Assembly: GCF_000744705.1 (NCBI RefSeq)
Contig: NZ_JQML01000001.1
Coordinates: forward strand, 3,296,017 to 3,360,016
Reading direction: 5' to 3'
DNA from: Streptacidiphilus albus JL83
GTDB lineage: Bacteria > Actinomycetota > Actinomycetes > Streptomycetales > Streptomycetaceae
Length of the DNA stretch: 64,000 nt
A program made the translations under genes and the position numbers. The notes beneath the pieces are model-generated. The model ran no database searches and was not told where the DNA came from. It worked only from the letters and a program-made list of their open reading frames with translations. Below are positions 9,501-18,084 of this stretch, one piece after another; positions within the stretch are counted from its first letter, which is position 1; every line of letters starts with the position of its first letter.

Positions 9501-9929
9501 TCAGCTGTAGCTCTCGACGATCTCGACCGGCTCCTCGGTGATCACGCCGTCCACGATCCGGTACGAGCGGAACTGGAACGGCCCCTCGTCACTGCCGCAG
9601 TCGGCGGTGGAGACCAGCACGTAGTGGGCCTCGGGCTCGGAGGCGTAGGAGACGTCGGTGCGGGAGGGGTAGGCCTCGGTCGCCGTGTGGGAGTGGTAGA
9701 CGATCACCGGCTCCTCGTCCCGGTCGTCCATCTCCCGGTAGAGCTTGAGCAGGTCGCCGGAGTCGAACTCGTAGAAGGTGGGCGAGCGGGCCGCGTTCAG
9801 CATCGGGATGAAGCGCTCGGGGCGGCCGCCGCCGGCCGCCCCGGCGACGACGCCGCAGGCCTCGTCGGGGTGGTCGGCCCGGGCGTGGGCGAGGATCCGG
9901 TCGTGCAGCTCGCGCGTGATGATCAGCAT
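9501..9929 (-). CDS. mec: Mec, JAMM-family (M67) metallopeptidase
   Basis: 142 residues. The JAMM zinc motif is intact: an early Glu in 'HPDEACGVV', then 'YHSHTATEAYPSRTD', which fits HxH-x7-S-x2-D. In M. tuberculosis Mec hydrolyses the CysO-cysteine adduct, releasing free cysteine and CysO. Here it may also trim the two residues after Gly-Gly of CysO. It lies upstream of the cysteine leader, separated by about 140 bases, so it is probably expressed apart from cysO-cysM. Confidence 0.93.
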   Translation of the reverse strand: MLIITRELHDRILAHARADHPDEACGVVAGAAGGGRPERFIPMLNAARSPTFYEFDSGDLLKLYREMDDRDEEPVIVYHSHTATEAYPSRTDVSYASEPEAHYVLVSTADCGSDEGPFQFRSYRIVDGVITEEPVEIVESYS

Positions 9930-9970
9930 GGCGCCAGGATAGGCCGGGCCCGGAGGCCGCCGCCGGGCGC

Positions 9971-10540
9971 TCAGCGCATCAGCGCCTCCAGCAGGGTCTC
10001 CTGGAGCCCGCCCAGCCAGAGGTAGGCCATGGTCAGCGGCTTGGTCGGGTCCTCGTCCGGCAGCTCGTACAGCGAGGTGTCGTCGTCGCCGACCTCCAGT
10101 CGGCTGCCCAGGGTCAGCCGCAGGTCGTTCAGCGCGCCCAGCCAGTGCCGGCAGTCCTCGGGTTCGAGCGCCAGCTCGATCCGCCCCCGGCGCCCGGTCG
10201 GCGCCCGGTCGATGCTGCGGACCAGCGCCAGCCCGTCCTCGCGCTTGCGGGCCCGCAGGTCGTTCTCGGTGAAGCGGCGGAACTCGGCCGACTGCTCGGC
10301 CGCGTCCGGCCCCTCGCCGTAGGCGTCGGGGAAGAGCCGGGCGAGGGCCGGGTCGTCCGGGGGCTCACTGGGGCCGGTGGCGAAGAGCCGCGCCAGCGGG
10401 TCGTCGCTCTCGGACGGGTCGTCGCCGGGACCGATCAGTTCCAGCATCTGGACGACGAGGCTGCGCAGGATGGACGCCTCGGTCGGATCGAGGGTGAGCG
10501 AGGCCCCACCGCGGCGGTCGGGCTTGAACAGTCCGGACAT
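9971..10540 (-). CDS. DUF2017 family protein
   Basis: 189 residues, acidic. It starts 'MSGLFKPDRRGGASLTLDPTEASILRS'-like (split here: 'ASLTLDPTEASILRSLVVQM'), has an Asp/Pro-rich middle (about 40-75), and ends in 'WLGALNDLRLTLGSRL' and 'MAYLWLGGLQETLLEAL'. This matches the actinobacterial DUF2017 family that sits between clpS and mec, as Rv1332 does. No catalytic motif is visible. The conserved place next to clpS suggests a link to proteolysis or its control, but that is only an inference. Confidence 0.85.
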   Translation of the reverse strand: MSGLFKPDRRGGASLTLDPTEASILRSLVVQMLELIGPGDDPSESDDPLARLFATGPSEPPDDPALARLFPDAYGEGPDAAEQSAEFRRFTENDLRARKREDGLALVRSIDRAPTGRRGRIELALEPEDCRHWLGALNDLRLTLGSRLEVGDDDTSLYELPDEDPTKPLTMAYLWLGGLQETLLEALMR

Positions 10541-10585
10541 GGGAGGTTCCGTGACGCCTTTCGTAGAGTCGGTCGGACGCGAGCG

Positions 10586-10888
10586 TCACTTGTCGTGCTG
10601 CAGCGTGGCCCACAGCCCGTAGCCGTGCATGGCCTGGACGTCGCGCTCCATCTCCTCACGACTGCCGCTGGAGACCGTGGCCCGTCCCTTGTGGTGCACA
10701 TCCATCATCAACTCACGGGCCTTGTCCTTGGAGTAGCCGAAGTACGACTGGAAGACATAGGTCACGTACGTCATCAGGTTCACCGGGTCGTTGTGGACGA
10801 TCGTCACCCAGGGAACGTCGGGCTCCTGCACCGCGAAGGGTGTCGACTCCGACTCCGTGCGCTCGATCTCGACCGGCGCGACGCTCAC
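10586..10888 (-). CDS. clpS: ClpS, N-end rule adaptor of the Clp protease
   Basis: 100 residues from the GTG at 10888, which has AGGAG nine bases upstream; the frame is open to 10999 but the extra part is low-complexity. '[20 protein letters not shown]' carries the hallmark HNDPVN loop that binds N-terminal degron residues, followed by '[20 protein letters not shown]'. ClpS delivers substrates with destabilising N-termini to ClpC/ClpA. It is divergent from pncB, as in mycobacteria. Confidence 0.94.
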   Translation of the reverse strand: MSVAPVEIERTESESTPFAVQEPDVPWVTIVHNDPVNLMTYVTYVFQSYFGYSKDKARELMMDVHHKGRATVSSGSREEMERDVQAMHGYGLWATLQHDK

Positions 10889-11041
10889 GGCGGTGGCTCC
10901 TGTTCGGGGGGTTCGGGTTCGACCGGTTCGGGTCCGGCCGGGGACGGCGGTGCGATCGGGCCCGGCGGGACCGTTTGCCGTACCTTCCCATGCTGCCATC
11001 CGGGGGATCCCGAAGCGATCCGGGGCACGCCCGTCGAGAAA

Positions 11042-11056
11042 TCGTCAAAGTGACGA
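11042..11056. promoter_or_regulatory. Inverted repeat before pncB
   Basis: TCGTCA-AAG-TGACGA is a perfect 6-bp dyad with a 3-base centre, ending 21 bases before the pncB ATG in the clpS-pncB divergent region. The position suits an operator controlling NAD salvage. No NAD regulator gene is in the window. Confidence 0.4.
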
Positions 11057-11077
11057 GATGGCGGTAGCATCATCCCC

Positions 11078-12433
11078 ATGGACGCCGCTCCCCTCCCGCC
11101 GAGTGCCCCCGCGCGTGCCGACTCCACCGCGCTGCTCACCGACCGCTACGAGTTGACCATGCTGCAGGCGGCCCTGCGCAGCGGCGCCGCCCAGCGCCAC
11201 TCGGTCTTCGAAGTGTTCACCCGACGGCTGCCCGAGGGCCGCCGCTACGGCGTCACCGCCGGGGTCGGCCGGGTGCTGGACGCGGTGGAGGCCTTCCGCT
11301 TCACCACCCCGCAGCTGGACTGGCTGTCCGACCAGCGGGTGGTCGACGACGCCACCCTGGCCTGGCTGGCGGACTACCGCTTCACCGGCGACATCCGCGG
11401 CTACGGCGAGGGCGAGTGCTACTTCCCCGGCTCGCCGGTCATGGTGGTCGAGGGCACCTTCGCCGAAGCGGTGATCCTGGAGACGGCGATCCTGTCGATC
11501 CTCAACTACGACTCGGCCATCGCCGCCGCCGCCTCGCGGATGTCCGCCGCGGCCGGCGGCCGCCCGCTGATCGAGATGGGCGCCCGCCGGGCGCACGAGC
11601 TGGCGGCGGTGTCCGCGGCCCGCGCCGCCTACGTGGCCGGCTTCGCGGCCACCTCCGACCTCCAGGCCGGTTTCCAGTACGGGCTGCCGACCACCGGGAC
11701 CAGCGCCCACGCCTTCACCCTGCTGCACGACAGCGAGCGGGACGCCTTCACCGCGCAGATCGAGTCGATGGGGCGCGGCACCACCCTGCTGATCGACACC
11801 TACGACCTGGCCGAGGCGGTCCGCACCGCCATCGAGGTGGCCGGCCCCGACCTGGGCGCGGTCCGGATCGACTCGGGCGACCTGCTGATGCTGGCGCACC
11901 GGGTCCGCCGGCAGCTGGACGAGCTGGGGGCGGCCAAGACCCGGATCACCGTCACCAGCGACCTGGACGAGTACGCCATCGCGGCGCTGGGCACCGCGCC
12001 GGTCGACGGCTACGGGGTCGGCACCTCGCTGGTCACCGGCAGCGGGCAGCCGACCTGCGCGATGGTCTACAAGCTGGTGGCCCGGGCCTCCTCGACCGAC
12101 CCCGACGCGCCGCTGGTGCCGGTGGCGAAACGTTCTGCCGGGGCCAAGGCCAGCCGGGGCGGGCGCAAGTGGGGAGCACGTCGGCTGGACGCCGAGGGCG
12201 TCGCCGAGGCCGAGGTGGTCGGCGTGGGGCCGGTGCCGCAGGACCTCACCGACCGGCTGCTGCACCGCCCGCTGGTGGAGGGCGGCAAGATCGTCGGACG
12301 CGAGCCGCTGGCCGACGCCCGCGCCCGGCACCTGCGCTCGCGCGAGCAGCTGCCGATGTCGGCGACCCAGCTGTCGAAGGGTGAGCCGGTGATCCCGACC
12401 GAGTACGTCACCCGATCGGGGCACGCCGGCTGA
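11078..12433 (+). CDS. pncB: Nicotinate phosphoribosyltransferase
   Basis: 451 residues. It joins nicotinate to PRPP, the entry step of the Preiss-Handler NAD salvage route. Recognisable parts are 'LLTDRYELTMLQAAL' at about 20-35, 'EVFTRRLPEGRRYGV', 'INTGTSAHAF'-type segment (here 'LPTTGTSAHAFTLLHDSE'), 'TLLIDTYDLAEAVRTA', 'VRIDSGDLLMLAHRVR', and 'GYGVGTSLVTG'. Length is normal. The downstream gene pncA makes nicotinate from nicotinamide, so the pair forms a complete salvage module. A weak hairpin at 12435-12450 follows the stop. Confidence 0.96.
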   Translation: MDAAPLPPSAPARADSTALLTDRYELTMLQAALRSGAAQRHSVFEVFTRRLPEGRRYGVTAGVGRVLDAVEAFRFTTPQLDWLSDQRVVDDATLAWLADYRFTGDIRGYGEGECYFPGSPVMVVEGTFAEAVILETAILSILNYDSAIAAAASRMSAAAGGRPLIEMGARRAHELAAVSAARAAYVAGFAATSDLQAGFQYGLPTTGTSAHAFTLLHDSERDAFTAQIESMGRGTTLLIDTYDLAEAVRTAIEVAGPDLGAVRIDSGDLLMLAHRVRRQLDELGAAKTRITVTSDLDEYAIAALGTAPVDGYGVGTSLVTGSGQPTCAMVYKLVARASSTDPDAPLVPVAKRSAGAKASRGGRKWGARRLDAEGVAEAEVVGVGPVPQDLTDRLLHRPLVEGGKIVGREPLADARARHLRSREQLPMSATQLSKGEPVIPTEYVTRSGHAG

Positions 12434-12599
12434 CGGCCCCGTCGGGGGCCGCCCACGGCCGCGGCGGGAACGCGGCCGGGTCACGGTCGGGTCGCGGTCC
12501 GGCCCGGGTGGCGGAAGTCGCATGCGTCACTCTTCCCCCGCGTCCCGCCCGCTCCCTACGCTCTCTCCAACGCCCGTATTTTCCGAAGCGAGGTCACCG

Positions 12600-13193
12600 A
12601 TGCACCGCGCCCTGATCATCGTCGACGTGCAGAACGACTTCTGCGAAGGCGGCAGCCTCGCCGTCGCCGGGGGCTCGGAGGTTGCCGCGTCCATCACCGA
12701 CCTCGTCGGCGAGGCCGCGCCCGGATACGCGCACGTGGTGGCGACCCGCGACCACCACGTGGACCCGGGCGACCACTTCTCGGACGCTCCGGACTACGTC
12801 AGGAGCTGGCCCCCGCACTGCGTCGCCGGGACCGAGGGCATCGGCTTCCACCCCAACTTCGCCCCCGCCGTGATCTCCGGCGCGGTCGAGACCGTCTTCG
12901 ACAAGGGCGCGTACGCGGCGGCCTACAGCGGCTTCGAGGGCAGCAACGAGAACGGCGAGTCACTGGCCGGCTGGCTGCGCGAGCGCGGGGTGACCGAGGT
13001 GGACGTGGTGGGCATCGCCACCGACCACTGCGTGAAGGCCACCGCCCTGGACGCCGCCCGCGAGGGCTTCACCACCCGGGTGCTGCTGGACCTGACCGCG
13101 GGCGTGGCCAAGGAGACCACCGAGGCCGCGCTGGAGCAGATGCAGGCGGCCGGGGTGCAGCTGACCGGCACCCCGGTGGTCCTGGCCGGCTGA
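12600..13193 (+). CDS. pncA: Nicotinamidase
   Basis: 197 residues, isochorismatase-like hydrolase fold. The catalytic triad is visible: Asp in 'ALIIVDVQNDFCEGG' (D9), Lys in 'TVFDKGAYAAAYS', and Cys in 'VGIATDHCVKATALDA'. Metal ligands lie in 'ATRDHHVDPGDHF'. It deamidates nicotinamide to nicotinate, the substrate of pncB just upstream. In mycobacteria this enzyme activates pyrazinamide. The ATG at 12600 follows GCGAGG. A 166-base gap separates it from pncB, so it may have its own promoter. Confidence 0.95.
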   Translation: MHRALIIVDVQNDFCEGGSLAVAGGSEVAASITDLVGEAAPGYAHVVATRDHHVDPGDHFSDAPDYVRSWPPHCVAGTEGIGFHPNFAPAVISGAVETVFDKGAYAAAYSGFEGSNENGESLAGWLRERGVTEVDVVGIATDHCVKATALDAAREGFTTRVLLDLTAGVAKETTEAALEQMQAAGVQLTGTPVVLAG

Positions 13194-13231
13194 GCGCCGA
13201 CCGGGACCGCCGGGGCCCGGCCCTCCCCGGC

Positions 13232-14215
13232 TCAGGCGGGGGTGCCGCCCGCGTAGTCGCTGTCGAAGGCGTTCTCGATGACCGAGGCCACCCCGGAGTC
13301 GCTCAGGATGATCCCCAGCTCGCGGTTGTCCTCCAGCGAGTTGGAGGTGATGTTCATCGAACCGGCCTCGACCACCTGGGTGGACAGTCCGTAGTCCGCG
13401 ACGATCGCCTTGGCGTGGATGTAGAAGCCGGTGCTGGAGGAGTAGCCGACCACGGTGGCGCCGGCGTCCTCGACCTTCTGCACCTCGGAGGAGTAGTCGG
13501 AGGGGTCCTCCAGGACGACCCGCACGGTGACGCCGGACTCGGCGGCGTTGGCGATGGCGTCGACCACGGCGCTGTCGCTGAACTCCTCCTCCTCGACGTC
13601 CAGCGTGGTGGTCGCGCCGTTGATGACGGAGAGCAGTCGGCTCTCGGAGGTCGTCGGCGACCAGAGCAGGTTGTCGCCGTCGCTCGGAGTGATCGAGGTG
13701 TGGGCGTAGTCGGCGGCGAAGACCTTCTCGATCGCGTTGACGTCGTTGAGGTCGCTGTCGAAGACCCCGTAGTCACGGCTGGTCGGGTAGTACTCCGAGG
13801 TCAGGTTGCCGGTCAGGATCAGCGACTCGTCGTCGTTGACGGTGATGGTCTTCTGGTGGGTGTAGGTGAACGCGGAGGAGGAGTAGACGACGCCGACCCC
13901 GGCGGCCTTGAGGGCCGAGTAGGCCGAGGCGTTGGTGGAGGTCTCCTCGCGGTCGAGGATCACCCGGACCTTCACGCCGGCCTTCTCCCGGGCGATCAGG
14001 TCGTTCACCGCGGTGGTGTCCTTCAGCTCGTACATGGTCATGTCGAGCGAGGTGGTGGCCGAGTTGATGAACGAGTAGATGGTCGGCTCGCTGCTGCCGA
14101 GATTGAAGGCGAAGGCCGAGTAGGCGTCGGCGGCATGCGAGGGGACGGCAGTGGCCAGCGCGGCGGCACAGGCCGCGACCACGACCCCGGTACGACGGGC
14201 GGACAGACGCTTCAT
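13232..14215 (-). CDS. Secreted phospholipase D-like protein
   Basis: 327 residues from the ATG at 14215 (GGGAG upstream). A signal peptide is evident: 'MKRLSARRTG', a hydrophobic stretch, and an Ala-x-Ala cut near residue 29. Two PLD lobes follow. The second has a proper motif, 'IHAKAIVADYG' then 'GSMNITSNS'. The first reads 'THQKTITVNDDESLILTGNL', with Asn where the HxK-x4-D Asp belongs. Such proteins act as phospholipases, nucleases or transphosphatidylases outside the cell. Because one motif is altered, activity is uncertain. Confidence 0.82.
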   Translation of the reverse strand: MKRLSARRTGVVVAACAAALATAVPSHAADAYSAFAFNLGSSEPTIYSFINSATTSLDMTMYELKDTTAVNDLIAREKAGVKVRVILDREETSTNASAYSALKAAGVGVVYSSSAFTYTHQKTITVNDDESLILTGNLTSEYYPTSRDYGVFDSDLNDVNAIEKVFAADYAHTSITPSDGDNLLWSPTTSESRLLSVINGATTTLDVEEEEFSDSAVVDAIANAAESGVTVRVVLEDPSDYSSEVQKVEDAGATVVGYSSSTGFYIHAKAIVADYGLSTQVVEAGSMNITSNSLEDNRELGIILSDSGVASVIENAFDSDYAGGTPA

Positions 14216-14662
14216 GGTTGTCTCCCTGAACACTTGACGCTTCGTCAGGCCGGGCGGCCCGCGCGGTCCAGAAGACCATGGGCGTACGAACCGGAGGACG
14301 CCAACTTGATTAACATGACATGTCCATTTGATGGTGGCCCCGTTCGCTTTCGCGGCGGCCCGGCCCGGAGCCGGGGGCGCTCGAAAGGGGCGCTCGGACG
14401 GCGCACTCCGGCGTACGCCGCCGACATCTGAGCGCTCACGAAAAAACTGCGCAAGCCGGGACAGAACCGGACCTCCGTGCTCCTGTGCGGCCTCCGCTCG
14501 GGCGCAGGCCTGCGGCATATGCAAAACGTCCGCCTGTTCGATGAGTCCGTGCGCCCCCCGTGCCCCTCCCCCCAGGGGTCCGAGTGAGGGTCACCTATCC
14601 TCCGGGCCGGGTACATCGTGGAGGAAACCCCCTTCTCCCCCGCTGCGAAGGACGGAACAGCC
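14216..14662. other. Intergenic region with palindrome, no gene seen
   Basis: 447 bases between divergent genes. It holds an AT-richer patch with the perfect palindrome ACATG-A-CATGT at 14313-14323, a possible operator for the PLD gene about 100 bases away. A TATCCT at 14596-14601 could be the -10 box for the small membrane protein. No coding frame or RNA was recognised. Confidence 0.4.
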
Positions 14663-14965
14663 ATGCCCCGCCTGACCCCCGCTCAGATTTGCTACGGCAC
14701 GCTCGCAGTCGTCATCGCCACGGTCGCTCTCCTCGCTGCCACCGGCACCCACAGCCTGCTCACCACCGCCCTGGTGGCGATCCTGGGGATCACCCTCGGC
14801 ACGATCGCCGCGGCCCTCGCGATCACCGCCCCCGCGCGGCATGCGGCGGCCGACCGGCAGAGCCTGCTGGTGGCGCGGAACCGACCCGGCACCGCGCCGG
14901 GCGCCGCACGGACCGGCTCGCCGACCGTCGGGTCCGTCCGCCAGAAGGCCGGCGCCCGCCGCTGA
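14663..14965 (+). CDS. Small membrane protein, two hydrophobic segments
   Basis: 100 residues from the ATG at 14663, preceded by GAAGGA; an in-frame GTG at 14618 lacks a ribosome site. Two hydrophobic helices (about 10-28 and 34-54: 'YGTLAVVIATVALLAA' and 'LLTTALVAILGITLGTIAAA') are followed by a basic, Ala/Gly/Arg-rich cytoplasmic-like tail. No family recognised. It is convergent with the RDD gene at 15077. Confidence 0.6.
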   Translation: MPRLTPAQICYGTLAVVIATVALLAATGTHSLLTTALVAILGITLGTIAAALAITAPARHAAADRQSLLVARNRPGTAPGAARTGSPTVGSVRQKAGARR

Positions 14966-15015
14966 ACACCGGGACGGGGGACCCGGTGCTCCGCGAACCG
15001 CGAGCACTCGGCACG

Positions 15016-15055
15016 ACCGCACCACCGCACCACCGCACCACCGCACCACCGCACC
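15016..15055. repeat. Tandem repeat ACCGCACC x5
   Basis: Five exact copies of the 8-base unit ACCGCACC lie between the convergent small membrane gene and the RDD gene, and continue into ACCACA. A simple-sequence tract of this kind can vary in copy number. It is outside any supported gene. Confidence 0.9.
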
Positions 15056-15076
15056 ACCACAGAGCCGCCGGACCGG

Positions 15077-15799
15077 TCAGAGCACGCGCACCACGACCGT
15101 CTTGGCGGCTTTGTCGTGCAGGCACTGCCGGTAGGGGCGGTCCCAGGTGCACCAGAGTACGTTCAGCAGCGAGAAGATCGCCGGAATGCAGAGCGCGCTC
15201 AGCAGCCCGGGCAGCCAGTACACCCCGGACCTGATCCATCCCGGTCGGCCGACCGGCACCGCGCCGTCCGCCAGCATCGCCACCCGGATGCCCATGACCA
15301 TCTTGCCGACGGTCCGACCGCGCGCCCTGGTCAGCATCAGCCCCTCGTAGACGAAGCCGAGCAGCCCGAGCACCACCTCGACCACAAAGGTGATCACATT
15401 GTGGTTGCGGCTGGAGGCGGCGTCGGCGATCAGCGAGAGCGGCACTCCGACCACCGCGACCAGCAGCGTGTCGATGATCCGGGCCACCAGCCGCCGCCCC
15501 AGACCGCCGAGCGGCGGCATCGCTGCGCCGGGGGTCTGCTCGACCGGCGGGGCGCTGCCGTACGGGCTCTCGTACGGACTGCCGTAGGGGGTGTCGTAGG
15601 GACTGGCGGGGCGACCGCCGTGGGGCGAGCCGTAGGGGTTCTGCTCCTGGCCGCCGCCGGGCGTGCCGTAGGGCGACCCCTCGGGAGCCCCAGGAGCCCC
15701 GGGCCGCACGCCGTACGGGGAGTCGGAGGGCGAGCCGCCCCCCTCGGGCTTGTCGAACGAGGGCGGGGTCGGCTCACCGGGCGGCTCAGGTGTCGTCAT
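15077..15799 (-). CDS. RDD family membrane protein with Pro/Tyr-rich N-terminus
   Basis: 240 residues. Residues 1-95 are low-complexity with repeated SPYG/SPYE/NPYG units and likely cytoplasmic. From about 97 the RDD domain begins, 'GRRLVARIIDTLLVAVVG' with the Arg-Asp pair, then hydrophobic segments, 'TVGKMVMGIRV', and the actinobacterial ending 'LLNVLWCTWDRPYRQCLHDK'. RDD proteins are thought to be membrane transporters or accessory factors. A second RDD gene follows upstream on the same strand, 47 bases away, with the same 'W-C-T-DRP-RQC-HDKAA' ending. Confidence 0.85.
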   Translation of the reverse strand: MTTPEPPGEPTPPSFDKPEGGGSPSDSPYGVRPGAPGAPEGSPYGTPGGGQEQNPYGSPHGGRPASPYDTPYGSPYESPYGSAPPVEQTPGAAMPPLGGLGRRLVARIIDTLLVAVVGVPLSLIADAASSRNHNVITFVVEVVLGLLGFVYEGLMLTRARGRTVGKMVMGIRVAMLADGAVPVGRPGWIRSGVYWLPGLLSALCIPAIFSLLNVLWCTWDRPYRQCLHDKAAKTVVVRVL

Positions 15800-15846
15800 A
15801 TCAGCAGTAGATAACCTGATGGGCCGTCACCCTATCGCAATCGGTG

Positions 15847-17301
15847 TTATTTCCGACCAACAGGGTGAACCCGGCCGTCCCTGGACGACTCGGTCGCACC
15901 GGAGGCGACGAAGGTGCCCGCCGCCTTGTCGTGCCCGCACTGCCGCCACGGCCGGTCGATCGTGCACCACAGCAGCTCCAGCACGCCCACCACCAGCAGC
16001 AGCGGCAGCTGATAGCACAGCCAGCGGGTGAGCGAGCGACCGAAACCGGGCGCCCGCTTGGAGCGCAGCCCGGCCACCCGCAGCCCGAAGACCGCCTTGC
16101 CCGGGGTGCGCCCCCAGAGCGTGGTCGGCAGCACCTCGTAGACCAGCCCGACCACGAGCACGCCGAGCAGCAGCAGCCCCGCGCTGCGCAGCACGGTCGG
16201 GTCGACCAGCCAGACCGTGGTCGGACCGGAGAGCTCCCGGGCGGCGTCGATCTTGTCCTGGAGGTGGGTCACCACATGCTGCACCAGCGGCGCCGCCAGC
16301 GGGGTGACCGCGCCCGTGGTCAGCACGAGGTCGAACAGCCGGGCCGCGAACCGCCGGCCGAGCGGGGCGGGACGCGGGCCGCTCGGCCGTCCGCCCAGCG
16401 GCCGGACCTGCCGGGGGGCTGGCACCGGCGGCACGGCGGCCGGCGGCGTCACGGCCGGGAGCGAGGCCGCCGGGAGCGAGTCGGCCGGAAGCGCCGCCGC
16501 CGGGGCCGGAGGCTGCGCAGTCGGCTGCGGTGCGGGTTGCGGAGTCGCGGCCGGGGCTTCGGCCGGGGTCGCGCGCCGGGGCGCGGGCGTGGGCGCGGGC
16601 GCAGGTGCAGGCGTGCGGGCCGGGGCGGTCACGGGCACCGGCTCCGGGGCGGTCACGGGGACCGGGCGCAGAGCCCGGGCGGGGCCCGGGAAGGGCGCCG
16701 GACCCGGGAAGGGGGCGGGGCCGGGGAAAGGGGCGGGGCCCGGTACCGAGGCCGGTGCGGGCGTCAGCACCAACGCCCTGGGGCCGTCCGCCGTCAGCGG
16801 CCGGGCGGGCTCGGGCAGGACCTCGTCGCCCCCCGGCGCGCCCCAGGACACCCAGCGCGGCACCGACTCGGTCTCCAGCAGCCCCCGCTGCTGCGCCGCG
16901 TCCGCGCGCCAGCGGCTCTCGCGTTCGAGGGTGGTCTCGGCCTCCCCCGACCCCGTGCCGTCCTGCTCCGGGCGCGCCAGTGGCTGCCCGGTGGTCTCGT
17001 CCAGGTAGATCGGCCCGGACTCCTCCAGCGGCTCCCGCTCCACCGGATCCGGGACGGGGAGCAGCGGCGCGGGCGGGGGCACGGAGCTCATCGAGGGCGC
17101 GTTCGGCCGCGCCGCCGCGCGCGGCGGCGGCAGCGTCTCGCCGTCGGCCGGGGTCGGCCTGCTGGTCCCGGGCAGCCAGTGCTGCCCGTCCCAGTAGCGG
17201 ACGAAGCCGGGGATCGAGGGGTCGGGGTAGTACCCGGGCGCGGGACGGCCGTCGGACCGGTCGTCCGGGGAGGGAGGGCCAGCGGAGGGGGGAACCGGCA
17301 T
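15847..17301 (-). CDS. DUF2510-RDD fusion membrane protein
   Basis: 484 residues from the ATG at 17301. The N-terminus has a DUF2510 motif, 'PGYYPDPSIPGFVRYWDGQH' (about 22-42). A long Pro/Ala-rich linker (about 60-310) includes three exact-frame PGPAPF repeats. The RDD domain begins at about 323 with 'GRRFAARLFDLVLTTGAV' and ends 'LELLWCTIDRPWRQCGHDK'. It is paired with the RDD gene at 15077. DUF2510 is a short actinobacterial domain of unknown role. The start is chosen because the DUF2510 motif begins just after it; an AGG lies upstream. Confidence 0.8.
   Translation of the reverse strand: MPVPPSAGPPSPDDRSDGRPAPGYYPDPSIPGFVRYWDGQHWLPGTSRPTPADGETLPPPRAAARPNAPSMSSVPPPAPLLPVPDPVEREPLEESGPIYLDETTGQPLARPEQDGTGSGEAETTLERESRWRADAAQQRGLLETESVPRWVSWGAPGGDEVLPEPARPLTADGPRALVLTPAPASVPGPAPFPGPAPFPGPAPFPGPARALRPVPVTAPEPVPVTAPARTPAPAPAPTPAPRRATPAEAPAATPQPAPQPTAQPPAPAAALPADSLPAASLPAVTPPAAVPPVPAPRQVRPLGGRPSGPRPAPLGRRFAARLFDLVLTTGAVTPLAAPLVQHVVTHLQDKIDAARELSGPTTVWLVDPTVLRSAGLLLLGVLVVGLVYEVLPTTLWGRTPGKAVFGLRVAGLRSKRAPGFGRSLTRWLCYQLPLLLVVGVLELLWCTIDRPWRQCGHDKAAGTFVASGATESSRDGRVHPVGRK
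16688..16741. repeat. 18-bp tandem repeat inside the RDD gene
   Basis: Three near-identical 18-base units, 16688-16705, 16706-16723 and 16724-16741, encode the PGPAPF hexapeptide repeats of the linker on the minus strand. Confidence 0.85.
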
Positions 17302-17568
17302 GGAAATGGACCTGCTTCGTCTGCGTCGCCGACGGCGCCCTGGACCTTCAGAATGCGCCGAGTCATCAAGCCGTGGCAAAGCGTAGTACCCGCCCGCCCC
17401 GCTTCGGGCGTCTTGCGGGAGAACGCGCCCTGGGAGCCGTCCCGATGCCCGGCATCCGGTTCGTGGAATTTTCCGGCCGAACCGCTGTAAGAGTCGGTGG
17501 GCTTCCGGCTCTCCCCCGTGCGGGCCGCCGAAGGCGGCGGTCCCGCTCCGGGAGAGAGGGCAGGCGCC

Positions 17569-18084
17569 ATGGGTGGCAGGAACGACAGGAACGACCGCGA
17601 CGGCCGACGGGACCGGAAGGACGGACCGGCTGCGGGCGGAACGGGTGCGGACGGGCCCGGCGCGGACACGACCGGCGGCGAGGTGCGGCAGGAGCTGACG
17701 GTGGACCTGGTGCTGGCGCCGGACCGCAGCGTGCCGGTCCCGGCCCTGCTGCGCTACCGCGCGGCGGACCCCTACGCCGTGCACATCACCTTCCACCTGG
17801 GCCAGGACTCCCCGGTGACCTGGGTGTTCGCCAGGGACCTGCTGGTCGAGGGGATCTTCCGGGCCTGCGGGCACGGGGACGTCCGGATCTGGCCCACCCG
17901 GGCCGCCGGGCGGAGCCTGATGTGCCTGGCGCTCAGCTCCCCGGCCGGAGACGCCCTGATCGAGGCCCCGACCGGGGCGTTCGCCTCCTGGCTGGAGCGC
18001 TCGCTACAACTCGTCCCGGCCGGTCGGGAGCAGGAGTCACTGGACCTTGACCAGGCCCTGGCCGCGCTCCTGGCCGGGCACTGA
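17569..18084 (+). CDS. ssgG: SsgA-like cell-division protein (SsgG-like)
   Basis: 171 residues from the ATG at 17569, with GGGAGAG upstream. A hydrophilic N-terminal 45 residues precede the SsgA-like domain: 'VDLVLAPDRSVPVPALLRYR', 'DPYAVHITFHL', 'PVTWVFARDLLVEGI', 'GDVRIWP'. SALPs are found only in sporulating actinomycetes and control septum placement, with SsgB recruiting FtsZ. Its place in a region syntenic with S. coelicolor SCO2900s suggests SsgG, whose loss causes missing septa in aerial hyphae. The exact paralogue is an inference. Its last 48 bases overlap the end of the opposing GT87 gene. Confidence 0.8.
   Translation: MGGRNDRNDRDGRRDRKDGPAAGGTGADGPGADTTGGEVRQELTVDLVLAPDRSVPVPALLRYRAADPYAVHITFHLGQDSPVTWVFARDLLVEGIFRACGHGDVRIWPTRAAGRSLMCLALSSPAGDALIEAPTGAFASWLERSLQLVPAGREQESLDLDQALAALLAGH

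Noticed and set aside
15016..15055. Short repeats as a CRISPR array
   Set aside because: Units are contiguous 8-mers without spacers. The 15-bp arrays at 19728 and 63817 also lack spacers, and no cas gene is present.
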